DNA of 64,000 nt from Oxalobacteraceae bacterium (lineage in GTDB: Bacteria; Pseudomonadota; Gammaproteobacteria; Burkholderiales; Burkholderiaceae_D), in NCBI GenBank assembly GCA_947448025.1, contig CANFLV010000003.1:62001-126000 (forward strand). The letters are read 5' to 3'. Positions within the stretch are counted from its first letter, which is position 1. Each line of letters begins with the position of its first letter. The notes below the pieces were generated by a model that did not search any database, was not told the DNA's origin, and saw only the letters and a list, made by a program, of their open reading frames with translations. A program made the translations under genes and the position numbers. This document shows positions 16,641 to 31,583 of the stretch, piece after piece.

Positions 16641-19039
16641 AAGGAAGCGACCTCCATCGCCTTGCGGTAAAAGTGATCCACGAAACGCGCCGACTGCCCC
16701 AGCGGACGGGCGCGGATCATGTCGCGCAAGCCATGGCGCAGCTGCAGTCTTTTTGCCCGGTCTTGCGCGAGCATGACGGCACGCTCGACATAGTCCGCGA
16801 CTGTGAAGGCAGCCAGTTCAGGCAGTCCGGCATTGACGAGATTGGAATACGAAATACGTTCGAAGAAGGCCTCGCCGACCAGGCTCACAGTGGGTACGCC
16901 CATCCACAGAGACTCACAGGTCGTGGTACCGCCGACATGCGGCATGCTGTCGAGCGCAATATCGATGGCGTTGTAATGTTGCAGATGCGTGCCGCGCACG
17001 CCGATGAAGTCAATGCGCGCCGGATCGACGTCACGCACGGCGAATGCCGCACGGGCATTGGTGACGAAGCTGGCGGTGGCCGCTTCAGGCCGCAGGAACA
17101 GAAAATGCGCGCCCGGCACGCTGCGCAATACCGCGGCCCATGCATCAACACAGGCACCTGTAATCTTGTAGGGATTATTGGCAGTGCCGAAGCTCAAATA
17201 CCCTCGCCTATCTTCGGGTAAGTCGTGCGCAATAGACTCAGGACCGAAGCCATGCTCGCCGACCGTGACCCAGGTTTCGGGCAATTCGAAAGGCTGTTCG
17301 AGCAGCAGGCGCGGATCGCTCGGGCGCAGGTAGGGATCGACGAGGATGTAATCGATGGATTTCAGACCCGCCGAATGCGGATAGCCGAGCCAACTCGCAC
17401 CGATGCGCGCGGGACGATAAGCCATGACTTCGAGCTTGTTCATGGCTGTGCTGCCGCCAAGCTCAAAGAGCATATCGAGGCTGTCGGCCGCGATGCCTTC
17501 AGCCACTTCATGATCGGGTCGCTTCGGCCACCACCGAAATGCCGTGACCTGACTTTCAATCAAGGCCTGCATTTTGCTGCGTGGCCCTTCATAGAACGAA
17601 TAGCAAAATACTTCCACGCGATCGCGGTCATATCCCTGCAGTAAAGGCCGTGCGAAATGCCCCACCGGATGGTCGCGCAAGTCGCTCGACATGAAGCCGA
17701 TACGCAGCTTACGTTTGAGTGACAGTGCCGGCATGGCCATCGTTGTTACCGGCGTGATGCGTGCTTCGACCCGGCGGCCCCATTCGCGATGCCACTGCAG
17801 CAGGCGCAAACGGTCTTCATTGTTTTGAATCTGGCCCAATTCATAATGCACCAGCGAGTGCCGCCCTTCCGCCTGCCAATGCGGCAGCAAATCGGCCATG
17901 GCGCCGGTCGCGGCCATGCGTTCGAGATCCATCATGCGCTGGAAGACGGTACGCAAGCTGCGCGCGGTTCGCACACTCTGCGCAGGATGGGCGCGTTGCA
18001 GGACGCAAGCCGCCGCGTACGCCTCTTCCATATGCGCTGCCTCGCTGTCATAACGACTGCGCGAGAGACTTTCAACCAGTGCTTCAGCCGCAATCCAGGA
18101 ATCGGGATTGGCCGCGATTGCGCGACGAAACGCGGCATTTGCGGCGCGTAGATTGCCATCACCATGCAAGCGACCGAGCATGATATTGGCGGCAAGATGG
18201 CCAGGTTCATTTGCCAGCAAAGTATCCAGCAAGCCATGCGCCCTCTCACTGTTACCTGTGCGTGAATGGATGCGTGCCAGCATGACGACGGCTTCAGTAT
18301 CGGTGGGATTTTTAGTCAGGAATTTTTCGGTGACGCCAATGGCATCATTAAAACGCTGCAGCCTCAGCAAGGTCTGCACGTATGCCTCGGTGATGCGCCA
18401 ATTATCTGGCAACAAGGTCAGTCCCTTGGCAAAGCTGGCAAGCGCAGCGGCATATTTTCCCTGCTTGTAGAGCGCCCATCCCTGCAGCTGCCACTGCCCG
18501 GCATCCGCAGGATTGAGCAAGACGCCCTGTCCGAACGCCTGCGCGGCGGCGACGAAATCGGCGCGCATTTCATGGACATTGCCGATGTTTTGCCAGACGG
18601 AAGAACTACGCGGATTCAGCTTGCGCGCCGTGTCCAGCAGACGCAAGGCCGATGAATACTGGCCGAGGCGTTTATAGAGCACGCCGAGCAGGTTGGCCAG
18701 CTCAAAATCTTTGGCGTTTCTTGCCCGCACGGGCGCCAATAGCGCGACAGCCTCGGCATGACGCTGCAAGGCGCTAAGCGAAATGGCATGCATGCCGCCC
18801 TGAATGCGCATCGATGCCCCAAGCGCACGTGCCTGTTCAAAGGCGGCGACAGCTTCCTGATGGTCGCCATTGCGTGCGAGCGTGAACGCGAGCTGTTGCC
18901 AGTTTCCCGAAGACGCAGGTTCTTCACTAACGCGTAATCGAAGTGCCGCAATGTCGGCGAGAAGATCGCCGCTCACGCGCGGCTTGAGCGGCTTGGCCGG
19001 CTTGGCCGGCACGCGCCCCTTGTTACCTGATTTTTTCAC
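16637..19039 (-). CDS. TPR-repeat OGT-family glycosyltransferase (Glyco_transf_41)
   Basis: 800 residues. After a basic Lys/Pro-rich N-terminus, residues from about 25 to 330 are tandem TPR helices (for example AVAAFEQARALGASMR, ALRLLDTARKLNPRSSS). The C-terminal half is the OGT/SPINDLY catalytic domain: GFMSSDLRDHPVGHF, SYFxxF-like FCYSFYEGPRSK, LSFGTANNPYKIT, and the nucleotide-sugar motif HVGGTTTCESLWMGVPTV. Bacterial relatives glycosylate Ser/Thr of proteins such as flagellins or adhesins in the cytoplasm. It heads the CDP-sugar operon, so it may use that sugar rather than UDP-GlcNAc; this is inference. The acceptor protein is not in the window. Confidence 0.9.
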   Translation of the reverse strand: MKKSGNKGRVPAKPAKPLKPRVSGDLLADIAALRLRVSEEPASSGNWQQLAFTLARNGDHQEAVAAFEQARALGASMRIQGGMHAISLSALQRHAEAVALLAPVRARNAKDFELANLLGVLYKRLGQYSSALRLLDTARKLNPRSSSVWQNIGNVHEMRADFVAAAQAFGQGVLLNPADAGQWQLQGWALYKQGKYAAALASFAKGLTLLPDNWRITEAYVQTLLRLQRFNDAIGVTEKFLTKNPTDTEAVVMLARIHSRTGNSERAHGLLDTLLANEPGHLAANIMLGRLHGDGNLRAANAAFRRAIAANPDSWIAAEALVESLSRSRYDSEAAHMEEAYAAACVLQRAHPAQSVRTARSLRTVFQRMMDLERMAATGAMADLLPHWQAEGRHSLVHYELGQIQNNEDRLRLLQWHREWGRRVEARITPVTTMAMPALSLKRKLRIGFMSSDLRDHPVGHFARPLLQGYDRDRVEVFCYSFYEGPRSKMQALIESQVTAFRWWPKRPDHEVAEGIAADSLDMLFELGGSTAMNKLEVMAYRPARIGASWLGYPHSAGLKSIDYILVDPYLRPSDPRLLLEQPFELPETWVTVGEHGFGPESIAHDLPEDRRGYLSFGTANNPYKITGACVDAWAAVLRSVPGAHFLFLRPEAATASFVTNARAAFAVRDVDPARIDFIGVRGTHLQHYNAIDIALDSMPHVGGTTTCESLWMGVPTVSLVGEAFFERISYSNLVNAGLPELAAFTVADYVERAVMLAQDRAKRLQLRHGLRDMIRARPLGQSARFVDHFYRKAMEVASL

Positions 19040-19403
19040 TCGTTTTCCTTTTACTCACCAGTCACCGGCTTTGACTCTGCGACGATATGGGGGCACCTAT
19101 GACGGCTTGCCTTGCGCGGATTTCAAACCCTTAAGTCACTTTATGATTCGCAAAAATAAATGTCAAATTCACAACTGCTTGTGTTGCACAAAGTGACTGG
19201 TGAGGCAATGATGGAAAATATTTTTGGTGAAAAAAGGAGGTGGAACGAAAGCAATGCTGACAGCCTGTCTTGCTTACAACAGGCTGGGACGGGCACTCGA
19301 TGGCCCTGATAAAACGTCGCTTACATAGAAACAGCCGTTGCAGTAATTCCGGCAGCCACGAGCATGGCGCGCCACTTAGCCTGTTTGCAGCGATGAAGGC
19401 GCA
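19040..19403. other. Intergenic region with nested inverted repeats upstream of the glycosylation operon
   Basis: This 364-base gap holds the leader of the leftward glycosylation operon. A 9-base inverted repeat (AGTCACTTT 19134-19142, AAAGTGACT 19190-19198) encloses a smaller TTGTG-TTG-CACAA repeat at 19179-19191. An 8-base stem (CAGCCTGT/ACAGGCTG) lies at about 19259-19284. On the + strand two tiny frames could be translated (19208-19309, 33 codons behind GTGAGG; 19254-19328, 24 codons behind a distant AGGAGG); neither has other support. Confidence 0.5.
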
Positions 19404-19766
19404 TTAATCGTCGCCTTTTTTACGCCGCTTCGCATACTCAAAGATCGTAATGCCGGTCAATAAAATCAGGGCCAGCGGCGCCATCGCGCCGCAGTACCAG
19501 GCGATCATCCGCATCAAAGGACTGCGCTCGAACAGGGAGACAAAGGGGTGTTCGTCGACCACTGGGCTCGGCACGGTCGCCTCTTGCGCTGGGGTCGGCT
19601 GGATGGACACCATCAGTAAAGGCGGCTCAGCAGTCATGCATGGCGCGGACGCTGACCTGTCGGTATTGTCGCAAACAGCTAACTTTGGCGGCACAGGCTG
19701 GCCGGCGGCTTGCAAACCGCAGCAGAAGGCAAGCAGGGAAATGCCGAGACAGGAACGAAAACCCAT
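19404..19766 (-). CDS. Small secreted or membrane protein of unknown function
   Basis: Starting at the internal ATG (19766) gives 120 residues with a signal peptide (MGFRSCLGISLLAFCCGLQA), a Pro-rich periplasmic part with two Cys (VCDNTDRSASAPC), and one TM helix near the C-terminus (WYCGAMAPLALILLTGITIF). A basic tail, EYAKRRKKGDD, should stay in the cytoplasm. The longer frame from 19832 would put 22 unlikely residues before the leader. I recognise no family. It is flanked by non-coding DNA on both sides, so it is transcribed alone. Confidence 0.6.
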   Translation of the reverse strand: MGFRSCLGISLLAFCCGLQAAGQPVPPKLAVCDNTDRSASAPCMTAEPPLLMVSIQPTPAQEATVPSPVVDEHPFVSLFERSPLMRMIAWYCGAMAPLALILLTGITIFEYAKRRKKGDD

Positions 19767-20025
19767 AATGGATCCAGAATTTAAAGATATTGGCGTCAAA
19801 GTACCATGAAGCGTCCATGCGCCGCAGGACAAACAAGTTCATGCGGGCACAGCAGATAAAATGCCCGCTTTTGCTCAGACAAGGCGCTGGCAAAAAAACC
19901 GTACGGATCTACTACTTTTGGGGCGCTACAAGCAAGGCATCATCTGCATTACACTAAAAAGGAAGAGACCAGAATCACCGATAGACTTGAGTCCTGTGCG
20001 TCTTAATTTTCGGGAGACCAATATC

Positions 20026-20217
20026 ATGACGAACGTGATCGATAGTGTAGACAATGAGCGCAAGGCAAAGTTGGCTGCGTCCGCGATTGCGCGCGCAGCG
20101 TATTTGAAACAGGAACGCCTGGCACATCAAGTAACGCCACCGCCCCTCGCAATGCCACGAATCGACAATCCTGCGCCGCGACTGTTTGCATTCTTGTTAG
20201 CCTTAGGAAAACGTTGA
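20026..20217 (+). CDS. Hypothetical 63-residue protein
   Basis: It starts at an ATG 8 bases after a GGGAGA ribosome binding site; the longer upstream frame has no such signal. It reads MTNVIDSVDNERKAKLAASA, then an Ala/Arg/Lys-rich helix and a Pro-rich stretch, ending LFAFLLALGKR. There is no signal peptide and no known domain. Length, ribosome binding site and isolation make it plausible but unproven as a gene. Confidence 0.5.
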   Translation: MTNVIDSVDNERKAKLAASAIARAAYLKQERLAHQVTPPPLAMPRIDNPAPRLFAFLLALGKR

Positions 20218-20360
20218 CGTTTTATCCCTGACGTCGGCCCCCGAAATGCATGGTCAATGCGAGCTCACTGCCCATCAGTTTTGATTCGGCATCCTGTGAT
20301 CGGCTTGCAAGCCGCCACTACGATCTCGAACGCGCGATGCGCACGCCATTTCTTTGTAAT

Positions 20361-20389
20361 GAAAAAAGCCCCTGACGGGGCTTTTTTTG
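20361..20389. terminator. Bidirectional intrinsic terminator
   Basis: AAAAAAGCCCC-TGAC-GGGGCTTTTTTT forms a perfect GC stem with T-runs on both strands. It terminates the leftward tRNA-Ser transcript just past its 3' end, and could also stop rightward reading from the small gene at 20026. Confidence 0.85.
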
Positions 20390-20394
20390 AATAC

Positions 20395-20482
20395 TGGAGG
20401 AGAAGGAGGGATTCGAACCCTCGGAACCTTTCGGTTCGCCTGATTTCGAATCAGGTACATTCGACCACTCTGCCACTTCTCC
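20395..20482 (-). tRNA. tRNA-Ser (CGA anticodon)
   Basis: Read on the minus strand it begins GGAGAAGTGGCAGAGTGGTC. It has a 5-base anticodon stem CCTGA/TCAGG around the loop TTCGAAA (anticodon CGA), a long variable arm (GCGAACCGAAAGGTTCCGA) typical of serine tRNAs, and a TTCGAAT T-loop. The acceptor stem GGAGAAG/CTTCTCC is perfect and is followed by TCCA, so CCA is encoded and the discriminator base appears to be U. It has its own promoter and terminator. Confidence 0.95.
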
Positions 20483-20526
20483 TTTTTCGGTCGATTCTTA
20501 CTGCGGGTTAGGCAGCAAAGCGTGCG

Positions 20527-20556
20527 ATTATAGCAGAGTCTTTTTGCGTTCGTCAC
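20527..20556 (-). promoter_or_regulatory. Promoter of tRNA-Ser
   Basis: On the minus strand GTGACG (-35, 20551-20556), an 18-base spacer and a perfect TATAAT (-10, 20527-20532) precede the tRNA by about 45 bases. The tRNA can therefore be made independently of serS, which lies upstream in the same direction. Confidence 0.75.
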
Positions 20557-20582
20557 AGCTTTCTAGAGTGAGCCCCGATTAT

Positions 20583-23274
<2,692 letters not shown>

Positions 23275-23278
<4 letters not shown>

Positions 23279-23925
23279 GGCCCAAATACGTCCGCGCCCT
23301 TGGGCACGACAAACTTGAACTGGTTCGCAGATATCGCCGGATTCTTGTTGAAATTATTGAACTGCAATAACGAGACCTGACCGAAGGAGTCGCGTAATTC
23401 CATCGCCAGCGGCACACCATCCTTGAAGCCGATGCCGATCTGGTCGAAGGTCGTGTCCTTGGCTTTCGGCGTGGCGCTCAACCATTCGAGGCCTTCTTTC
23501 GTGCCGGCCTCAGCGAGCGTGAAATTTTGCTCGAGGTCATTACTGCCAAACAGGATCGCTGCCGGTGACGAGCCTAGCGCGTTGCCGAGTTTTTTTACGG
23601 TGACCTGATTCAGATCTTTATCGTAGATATAGAGTTTCTCGCCATCGGCCTGCAGCGTCTGTTCGTAAGGCTTCAGGTAAGCCCAGGTGAATTTGCCGGG
23701 ACGCGCGAAGATGAAAGTGCCGCTGGCCGAGCTGGAAATTTTGGCGCTGCCACTATCGGTCTTCACGAGGCGCTGCGTGAATTCACCACTGGCGGCTTTG
23801 GTGCTGGCGACGAAGGCCTTGAATTGCGCCAGCGCCGAGGCTTGCGCGAGGCTGCAGGCAAGGCTGAATGCGCCCAGCAAAAGAAGGCGCAGCGGTGTAG
23901 CAGGACGTGCAAAATGAATCATCAT
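23275..23925 (-). CDS. lolA: Outer-membrane lipoprotein carrier protein
   Basis: A 216-residue periplasmic chaperone that takes lipoproteins from LolCDE and passes them to LolB. The signal peptide ([18 protein letters not shown]) covers about residues 1-31. The mature chain shows the LolA fold: [40 protein letters not shown] and [19 protein letters not shown]. It lies 3 bases after the ftsK stop and overlaps rarA by 4 bases, consistent with one operon. Confidence 0.96.
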
Positions 23926-23928
23926 TTC

Positions 23929-26259
23929 CTATTCGGCGGTGTTACCGGCCGGGACCAGGATTTCCCGATTCCCGTTGGATTGCATGGTCGAGACTACACC
24001 GCTTTGCTCCATCTGTTCCAGCAAACGCGCAGCCCGATTGTAACCAATGCGCAGATGGCGCTGCACCAGCGAGATCGAGGCACGACGATTTTTCAGGACG
24101 ATGGCGACGGCTTGATCGTAAAGCTGATCGGCTTCGCCGCCACCCTCGCCGGCCGGCGCGCCGTCCGCACCACCGTCTTCCAGCACGCCACCTTCCAGGA
24201 TGCCGTCAATGTAATTCGGTTCCCCTTGCGTTTTCAGGTACTTGACCACGCGATGCACTTCTTCATCCGACACGAAGGCGCCATGTACACGCACCGGCAA
24301 GCCTGTACCCGGCGGCATGTACAGCATGTCGCCCATGCCAAGCAAGGCTTCCGCGCCCATCTGGTCGAGAATCGTGCGCGAGTCGATCTTGCTGCTGACC
24401 TGGAAGGCGATGCGCGTTGGAATATTCGCCTTGATCAGGCCGGTGATGACGTCCACCGACGGCCGCTGTGTCGCCAGGATCAGATGCAGGCCGGCCGCGC
24501 GCGCCTTTTGTGCAATACGCGCGATCAGCTCTTCGACTTTTTTACCGACGACCATCATCAGGTCAGCCAATTCATCGATGATGATGACGATGGTCGGCAG
24601 CTCTTCGAGCGGCTCCGGTGCGTCGGGCGTGAGGCTGAAGGGATTCGGAATTTTTTCTTCGCGTTTATTGGCGTCGATGATTTTCTGGTTATAGCCGGCG
24701 AGGTTACGCACGCCCAGCTTGCTCATCAGTTTATAGCGGCGCTCCATCTCGGCCACAGCCCAGTTCAGTGCATGGCCGGCCTGGCGCATGTCGGTCACGA
24801 CGGGTGCCAGCAGATGCGGGATGCCTTCATAGACCGACATCTCGAGCATCTTCGGATCGATCAGGATCATGCGCACATTTTTCGGATCGGACTTGTACAG
24901 CAGCGACAGAATGGTCGCATTGATGCCGACGGATTTACCGGAACCGGTCGTACCGGCCACCAGCAGATGCGGCATCTTGGCAAGGTCGGCCACGACCGGA
25001 TTACCGGCGATGTCCTTGCCCAGCGCGACAGTCAAACTTGAGGCACTGTCGTTATAGACTTTCGAGCTCAAGATTTCGGTCAGGCGCACGATTTGCCGTT
25101 TCGGATTAGGCAATTCCAGGCCCATATAATTCTTGCCCGGGATCGTCTCGACCACGCGGATAGAAGTCAGCGACAGCGAACGTGCAAGGTCGCGTGCGAG
25201 GCCGACGATCTGGCTGCCTTTGACGCCCGTTGCTGGTTCTATTTCATAACGCGTAATGACCGGACCGGGATAAGCGGCCACGACCTTGGTGACGATGCCG
25301 AAGTCGGACAGCTTTTTCTCGATCAGGCGACTCGTGAATTCCAGCGTTTCAACGCTGACAGTTTCCTGTACCGGCGGCGGCTCGTCGAGCAGCGACAAAG
25401 GCGGCAGATTCGTCTCCGGCATGTCGTTGAACAGCGAGACTTGCCGCTCTTTTTCAACGCGCTCGGATTTCGGTACGGAGACGACTTGCGGCTCGATGCG
25501 GATGGCCGGCGCTTCGACGATCTTGGCGCGCTCGTGGACCACGACTTCTTCGCGCTTGACGGCGGCGACATGGCCGAGCTTGCGGTCTTCGTAGGCGGCG
25601 ATGAAATTACGCACACCGTCGATCACCATGTCGAAGCCGGTGCCGATTTTTTCAGCAATTGTCAGCCACGACACATGAAAATACAAACTGAAGCCGAGAC
25701 CAAAGGTCATCAGCAAAAACAGCGTCGCGCCCGTAAAGCCGAAAGCCGACTGCGCCCCGCCGCCAATCAGCTCGCCGATCACGCCGCCCGGCGCGCGCGG
25801 CAATTGCACCTTCAGCGAATACATGCGCAGGTATTCGATACCGACGCTGCCGACTACCAGCACCACGAAGCCGAAAGCGCGCACGAAGCCGACCGTGCGA
25901 TGTTCCGGCTCGGGTTCGACCTGCAGCAGGAATTTATGCGACAGGCGCCGGTAACCGCTGAGCACCGCATGCAACAACAGGATGCACAGCCACCATGACG
26001 AAAAGCCAAAAATGAAGAGCATCAAGTCGGCCACCCATGCGCCTATGCGTCCGCCCCAGTTCGCCAGGCGCGGCACCACGTTCGCATGCGACCAGCCGGG
26101 GTCAGCCTTCGAGTAAGTCGCGAATATCAGAATCATGTAGGCGGTCACGACCGCTTGCACCATCCAGCGCGCCTCGGACAGCAGGCGCACGAGCCGGTGC
26201 GGCAGTGGCGGCACATCGGCGGAGGTACTACGGGTATAGCCTGGATTTGTCTTGGTCAT
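23929..26259 (-). CDS. ftsK: DNA translocase FtsK
   Basis: 776 residues. Four to five TM helices lie within the first 200 residues and anchor it at the septum. A short linker (about 200-300) follows, then the FtsK motor with Walker [14 protein letters not shown] at about 435-447 and Walker [14 protein letters not shown]. The C-terminal gamma winged helix (about 700-770, [20 protein letters not shown]) reads KOPS sites. It pumps chromosome ends and activates XerCD at dif during division. It is shorter than E. coli FtsK because the linker is short, as in most betaproteobacteria. It diverges from trxB. Confidence 0.97.
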   Translation of the reverse strand: MTKTNPGYTRSTSADVPPLPHRLVRLLSEARWMVQAVVTAYMILIFATYSKADPGWSHANVVPRLANWGGRIGAWVADLMLFIFGFSSWWLCILLLHAVLSGYRRLSHKFLLQVEPEPEHRTVGFVRAFGFVVLVVGSVGIEYLRMYSLKVQLPRAPGGVIGELIGGGAQSAFGFTGATLFLLMTFGLGFSLYFHVSWLTIAEKIGTGFDMVIDGVRNFIAAYEDRKLGHVAAVKREEVVVHERAKIVEAPAIRIEPQVVSVPKSERVEKERQVSLFNDMPETNLPPLSLLDEPPPVQETVSVETLEFTSRLIEKKLSDFGIVTKVVAAYPGPVITRYEIEPATGVKGSQIVGLARDLARSLSLTSIRVVETIPGKNYMGLELPNPKRQIVRLTEILSSKVYNDSASSLTVALGKDIAGNPVVADLAKMPHLLVAGTTGSGKSVGINATILSLLYKSDPKNVRMILIDPKMLEMSVYEGIPHLLAPVVTDMRQAGHALNWAVAEMERRYKLMSKLGVRNLAGYNQKIIDANKREEKIPNPFSLTPDAPEPLEELPTIVIIIDELADLMMVVGKKVEELIARIAQKARAAGLHLILATQRPSVDVITGLIKANIPTRIAFQVSSKIDSRTILDQMGAEALLGMGDMLYMPPGTGLPVRVHGAFVSDEEVHRVVKYLKTQGEPNYIDGILEGGVLEDGGADGAPAGEGGGEADQLYDQAVAIVLKNRRASISLVQRHLRIGYNRAARLLEQMEQSGVVSTMQSNGNREILVPAGNTAE

Positions 26260-26444
26260 TTGTCAAAGCGTTAATGCGGTACCGGATCTCTTCAGGGCGC
26301 GAAGGAGCATGCGCCAGCGCCTGACATTCTACTCAGGATGGCGAGCTTATAGTGTAATGATGCGCGATTTTGACTGGAAATCCGCACTTCACAGTGGCGC
26401 ACAACGGAATCGGCCCGGCCGGCTCGCGAATGTTCGGCATCGAC

Positions 26445-26450
26445 TATAAT
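26445..26450 (+). promoter_or_regulatory. Probable -10 element of trxB
   Basis: A perfect TATAAT lies 67 bases before the trxB ATG in the ftsK-trxB divergent gap. No good -35 is seen at 17-18 bases, so the promoter may be weak or activator-dependent. Confidence 0.45.
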
Positions 26451-26511
26451 CGAGACCTGTTTTTCGGCACTCCAGCGCGTCCGGCGCTTTCCATTTTCAT
26501 CATTCAGGTAA

Positions 26512-27474
<963 letters not shown>

Positions 27475-27493
27475 TTTTTCGGGGTAATTGCAT

Positions 27494-28135
27494 ATGGGCG
27501 CAACGATGAAGGATTTTTCTGCGCTGAAGTCACTCAAGGGCGACTTGAAGGCGCAGGAAGAAGCGCGCAAGGTCGCCGAAGCGGAACGACTGCGCGCGCA
27601 GGCGCAGGCAAAGCTGGAAGCCGACCTGTTCCGCCGCAGTATCGGCGAAGTCGCGACGCTGGCGCCGCCGGATAAATTGACACCGATCACGCCGCGTCCG
27701 CTGCCGATCGCGCGTCAGCATCTGGCCGACGAACAGCGCGCGCTGCAGGAATCGCTGTCGGATGAATTCAGTATCGAGACCCTGCTCGAGACCGATGAGT
27801 CGCTCAGTTTTGCGCGGCCCGGCATCGGCAGCGATACGCTGCGCAAACTCAGGCGCGGCCATTGGGTGATCCAGCATCAGCTGGATTTACATGGCTTACG
27901 TACGGAAGAAGCGCGTGAGGCGCTGATTGAATTTTTACGCAGCTGCGGCAAACGCGGCTTGCGCTGCGTGCGCATCATTCATGGCAAGGGGCTGGGTTCG
28001 GTCAACAAGGAGCCGGTCTTGAAAAACAAGGTCAGGAACTGGCTGGTGCAGAAGGATGAGGTGCTGGCCTTCTGTCTTGCACGCCCGGCCGATGGCGGCG
28101 CCGGGGCAATGATCGTTTTGTTGAAGTCGCACTAA
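27494..28135 (+). CDS. Smr-domain protein
   Basis: 213 residues with a charged coiled-coil-like N-terminal region (about 1-110, rich in Glu, Ala, Arg) and a C-terminal Smr domain. The domain carries the hallmark LDLHGLRTEEAREALIEFL and the nuclease-associated loop VRIIHGKGLGS. Smr domains bind or nick branched nucleic acids or RNA; the exact role of these stand-alone proteins is not settled. Three starts are possible (TTG 27488, ATG 27494, ATG 27506). I take 27494, with GGGG 10 bases upstream, but 27506 is nearly as good. It follows trxB by 20 bases. Confidence 0.9.
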   Translation: MGATMKDFSALKSLKGDLKAQEEARKVAEAERLRAQAQAKLEADLFRRSIGEVATLAPPDKLTPITPRPLPIARQHLADEQRALQESLSDEFSIETLLETDESLSFARPGIGSDTLRKLRRGHWVIQHQLDLHGLRTEEAREALIEFLRSCGKRGLRCVRIIHGKGLGSVNKEPVLKNKVRNWLVQKDEVLAFCLARPADGGAGAMIVLLKSH

Positions 28136-28140
28136 TCACG

Positions 28141-28173
28141 GGGCTCGATCTGCCAGTACGGAATACCGAGCCC
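28141..28173. terminator. Terminator-like hairpin between smr and glnB
   Basis: GGGCTCG (28141-28147) and CGAGCCC (28167-28173) form a 7-base GC stem in the short gap between two convergent genes. It is followed by TGTTTGC, so the T-run is imperfect. Confidence 0.45.
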
Positions 28174-28183
28174 TGTTTGCATC

Positions 28184-30182
<1,999 letters not shown>

Positions 30183-30251
30183 GACGGTGTGAATGCAGGT
30201 TGAAACAAACTGTTGAAAACGAAAATTTTAGCGAAAAGGCCAAACCCCATA

Positions 30252-31382
30252 GTGAATTATCGCACGCGCATCGTACCTTCTCTTCTTGATATCGGCCAGA
30301 CGGCTTGGGACACGCTCGTTAGCAGCCAGGCCGATGCCAATCCCTTCCTGTCCTTCGCCTTCCTGAACGCCTTGCACGAGACCGGCTGCGCCTCGGCCGC
30401 GACCGGCTGGCAACCGCAATTCATCACCTTGTGGCGCGAGGACCAGCTCTGCGCAGCCTTGCCGCTCTACCTGAAAAGCCATTCATACGGCGAGTATGTG
30501 TTCGACTGGGCATGGGCCGATGCCTATCGCCGCAATGGTCTCGACTATTATCCGAAGCTGCTGTCGGCGATTCCGTTTACGCCCGTTACCGGTGGTCGGT
30601 TGCTCGCACTCGATAGTGACGCTGAGGCCGCGTTGATCGAAGCGCTCGTTGATTTACAAAAAGACAATGATGTTTCGTCGACCCATGTGCTGTATCCGCC
30701 GCAAGCCCAGGCCAATGCGCTCGCTCGCGCCGGCTTCCTCTTGCGCAGCGGTGTGCAATTCCATTGGTTGAACCAGGGCTACCGCGATTTCGACCAGTTC
30801 CTCGAACAGCTCGAACGCAAGAAGCGCAAGAATATCCGTGCCGAGCGACGCAAGGTACAAGAAGCCGGCGTCACCTTCCGGCATGTTCCCGGTAGCGAAG
30901 CCAGCGCCGCCGACTGGCATTTTTTCCAGCGCTGCTACAACAATACCTATGCCGAGCATGCCTCCACGCCCTACCTGAACCTGGAATTTTTTCTCAGCAT
31001 CGGCGAAAAAATGCCAGAAAATCTTTTGCTCATCGTCGCCGAGCGCGACAATCATCCGATCGCATCCTCGTTGTTGATGCATACAAACGACACTCTGTAC
31101 GGTCGCTACTGGGGCGCGATCGAGACGGTTCCCTGCCTGCATTTCGAGACTGCGTATTACCAGCCGCTGGAATTTTGCATCGCCCGCGGCATCGCCTGTT
31201 TCGAAGGCGGCGCACAAGGCGAACACAAGATGGCGCGCGGCTTTCTGCCTGTGAAAACATGGTCGGCACACAGCCTCGCACACCCGGCTTTTGCGGACGC
31301 GATCGAGCGTTTTCTTGAGCGCGAACAGGGTGGTATCGACACGTATATGGACGAGCTCAACGAGCGTAATCCGTTTCGATAA
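30252..31382 (+). CDS. GNAT-like N-acyltransferase (DUF482/COG3146)
   Basis: About 376 residues. Start choice is uncertain: TTG 30213 or GTG 30252 (NYRTRIVPSLLDIG); no ATG fits and no clear ribosome binding site is seen. The chain matches the DUF482 family, which has a double GNAT fold related to FemAB-type acyltransferases: NPFLSFAFLNALHETGCAS, FDWAWADAYRRNGLDYYPKL, KRKNIRAERRKVQEAG, FYLF-like ASTPYLNLEFF, and the end motif ARGFLPVKTWSAH. The substrate is unknown. It diverges from nadE and is followed by a strong terminator, so it is monocistronic. Confidence 0.85.
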   Translation: MNYRTRIVPSLLDIGQTAWDTLVSSQADANPFLSFAFLNALHETGCASAATGWQPQFITLWREDQLCAALPLYLKSHSYGEYVFDWAWADAYRRNGLDYYPKLLSAIPFTPVTGGRLLALDSDAEAALIEALVDLQKDNDVSSTHVLYPPQAQANALARAGFLLRSGVQFHWLNQGYRDFDQFLEQLERKKRKNIRAERRKVQEAGVTFRHVPGSEASAADWHFFQRCYNNTYAEHASTPYLNLEFFLSIGEKMPENLLLIVAERDNHPIASSLLMHTNDTLYGRYWGAIETVPCLHFETAYYQPLEFCIARGIACFEGGAQGEHKMARGFLPVKTWSAHSLAHPAFADAIERFLEREQGGIDTYMDELNERNPFR

Positions 31383-31443
31383 AGGTGCTGCAGGCGGGCT
31401 GATGCACGCTGAATTTTGCCGGTAGTCGCAGCGCGTTTCAAAA

Positions 31444-31474
31444 TTCCAGTTGAACAACTGGAACATTTTTTTTG
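31444..31474 (+). terminator. Intrinsic terminator after the DUF482 gene
   Basis: TTCCAGTT-GAAC-AACTGGAA is a perfect 8-base stem followed by CATTTTTTTT. It separates the acyltransferase-like gene from the efflux operon. Confidence 0.85.
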
Positions 31475-31583
31475 TCGTCGATATAGTGAAATCGCTGACA
31501 GCGGATGACTTCGATTTATCTGGTCTGTGCCAGGATAGTGTCGATCATCGTTGTTCTGCGACTGACTAACTTTGACGACATCC

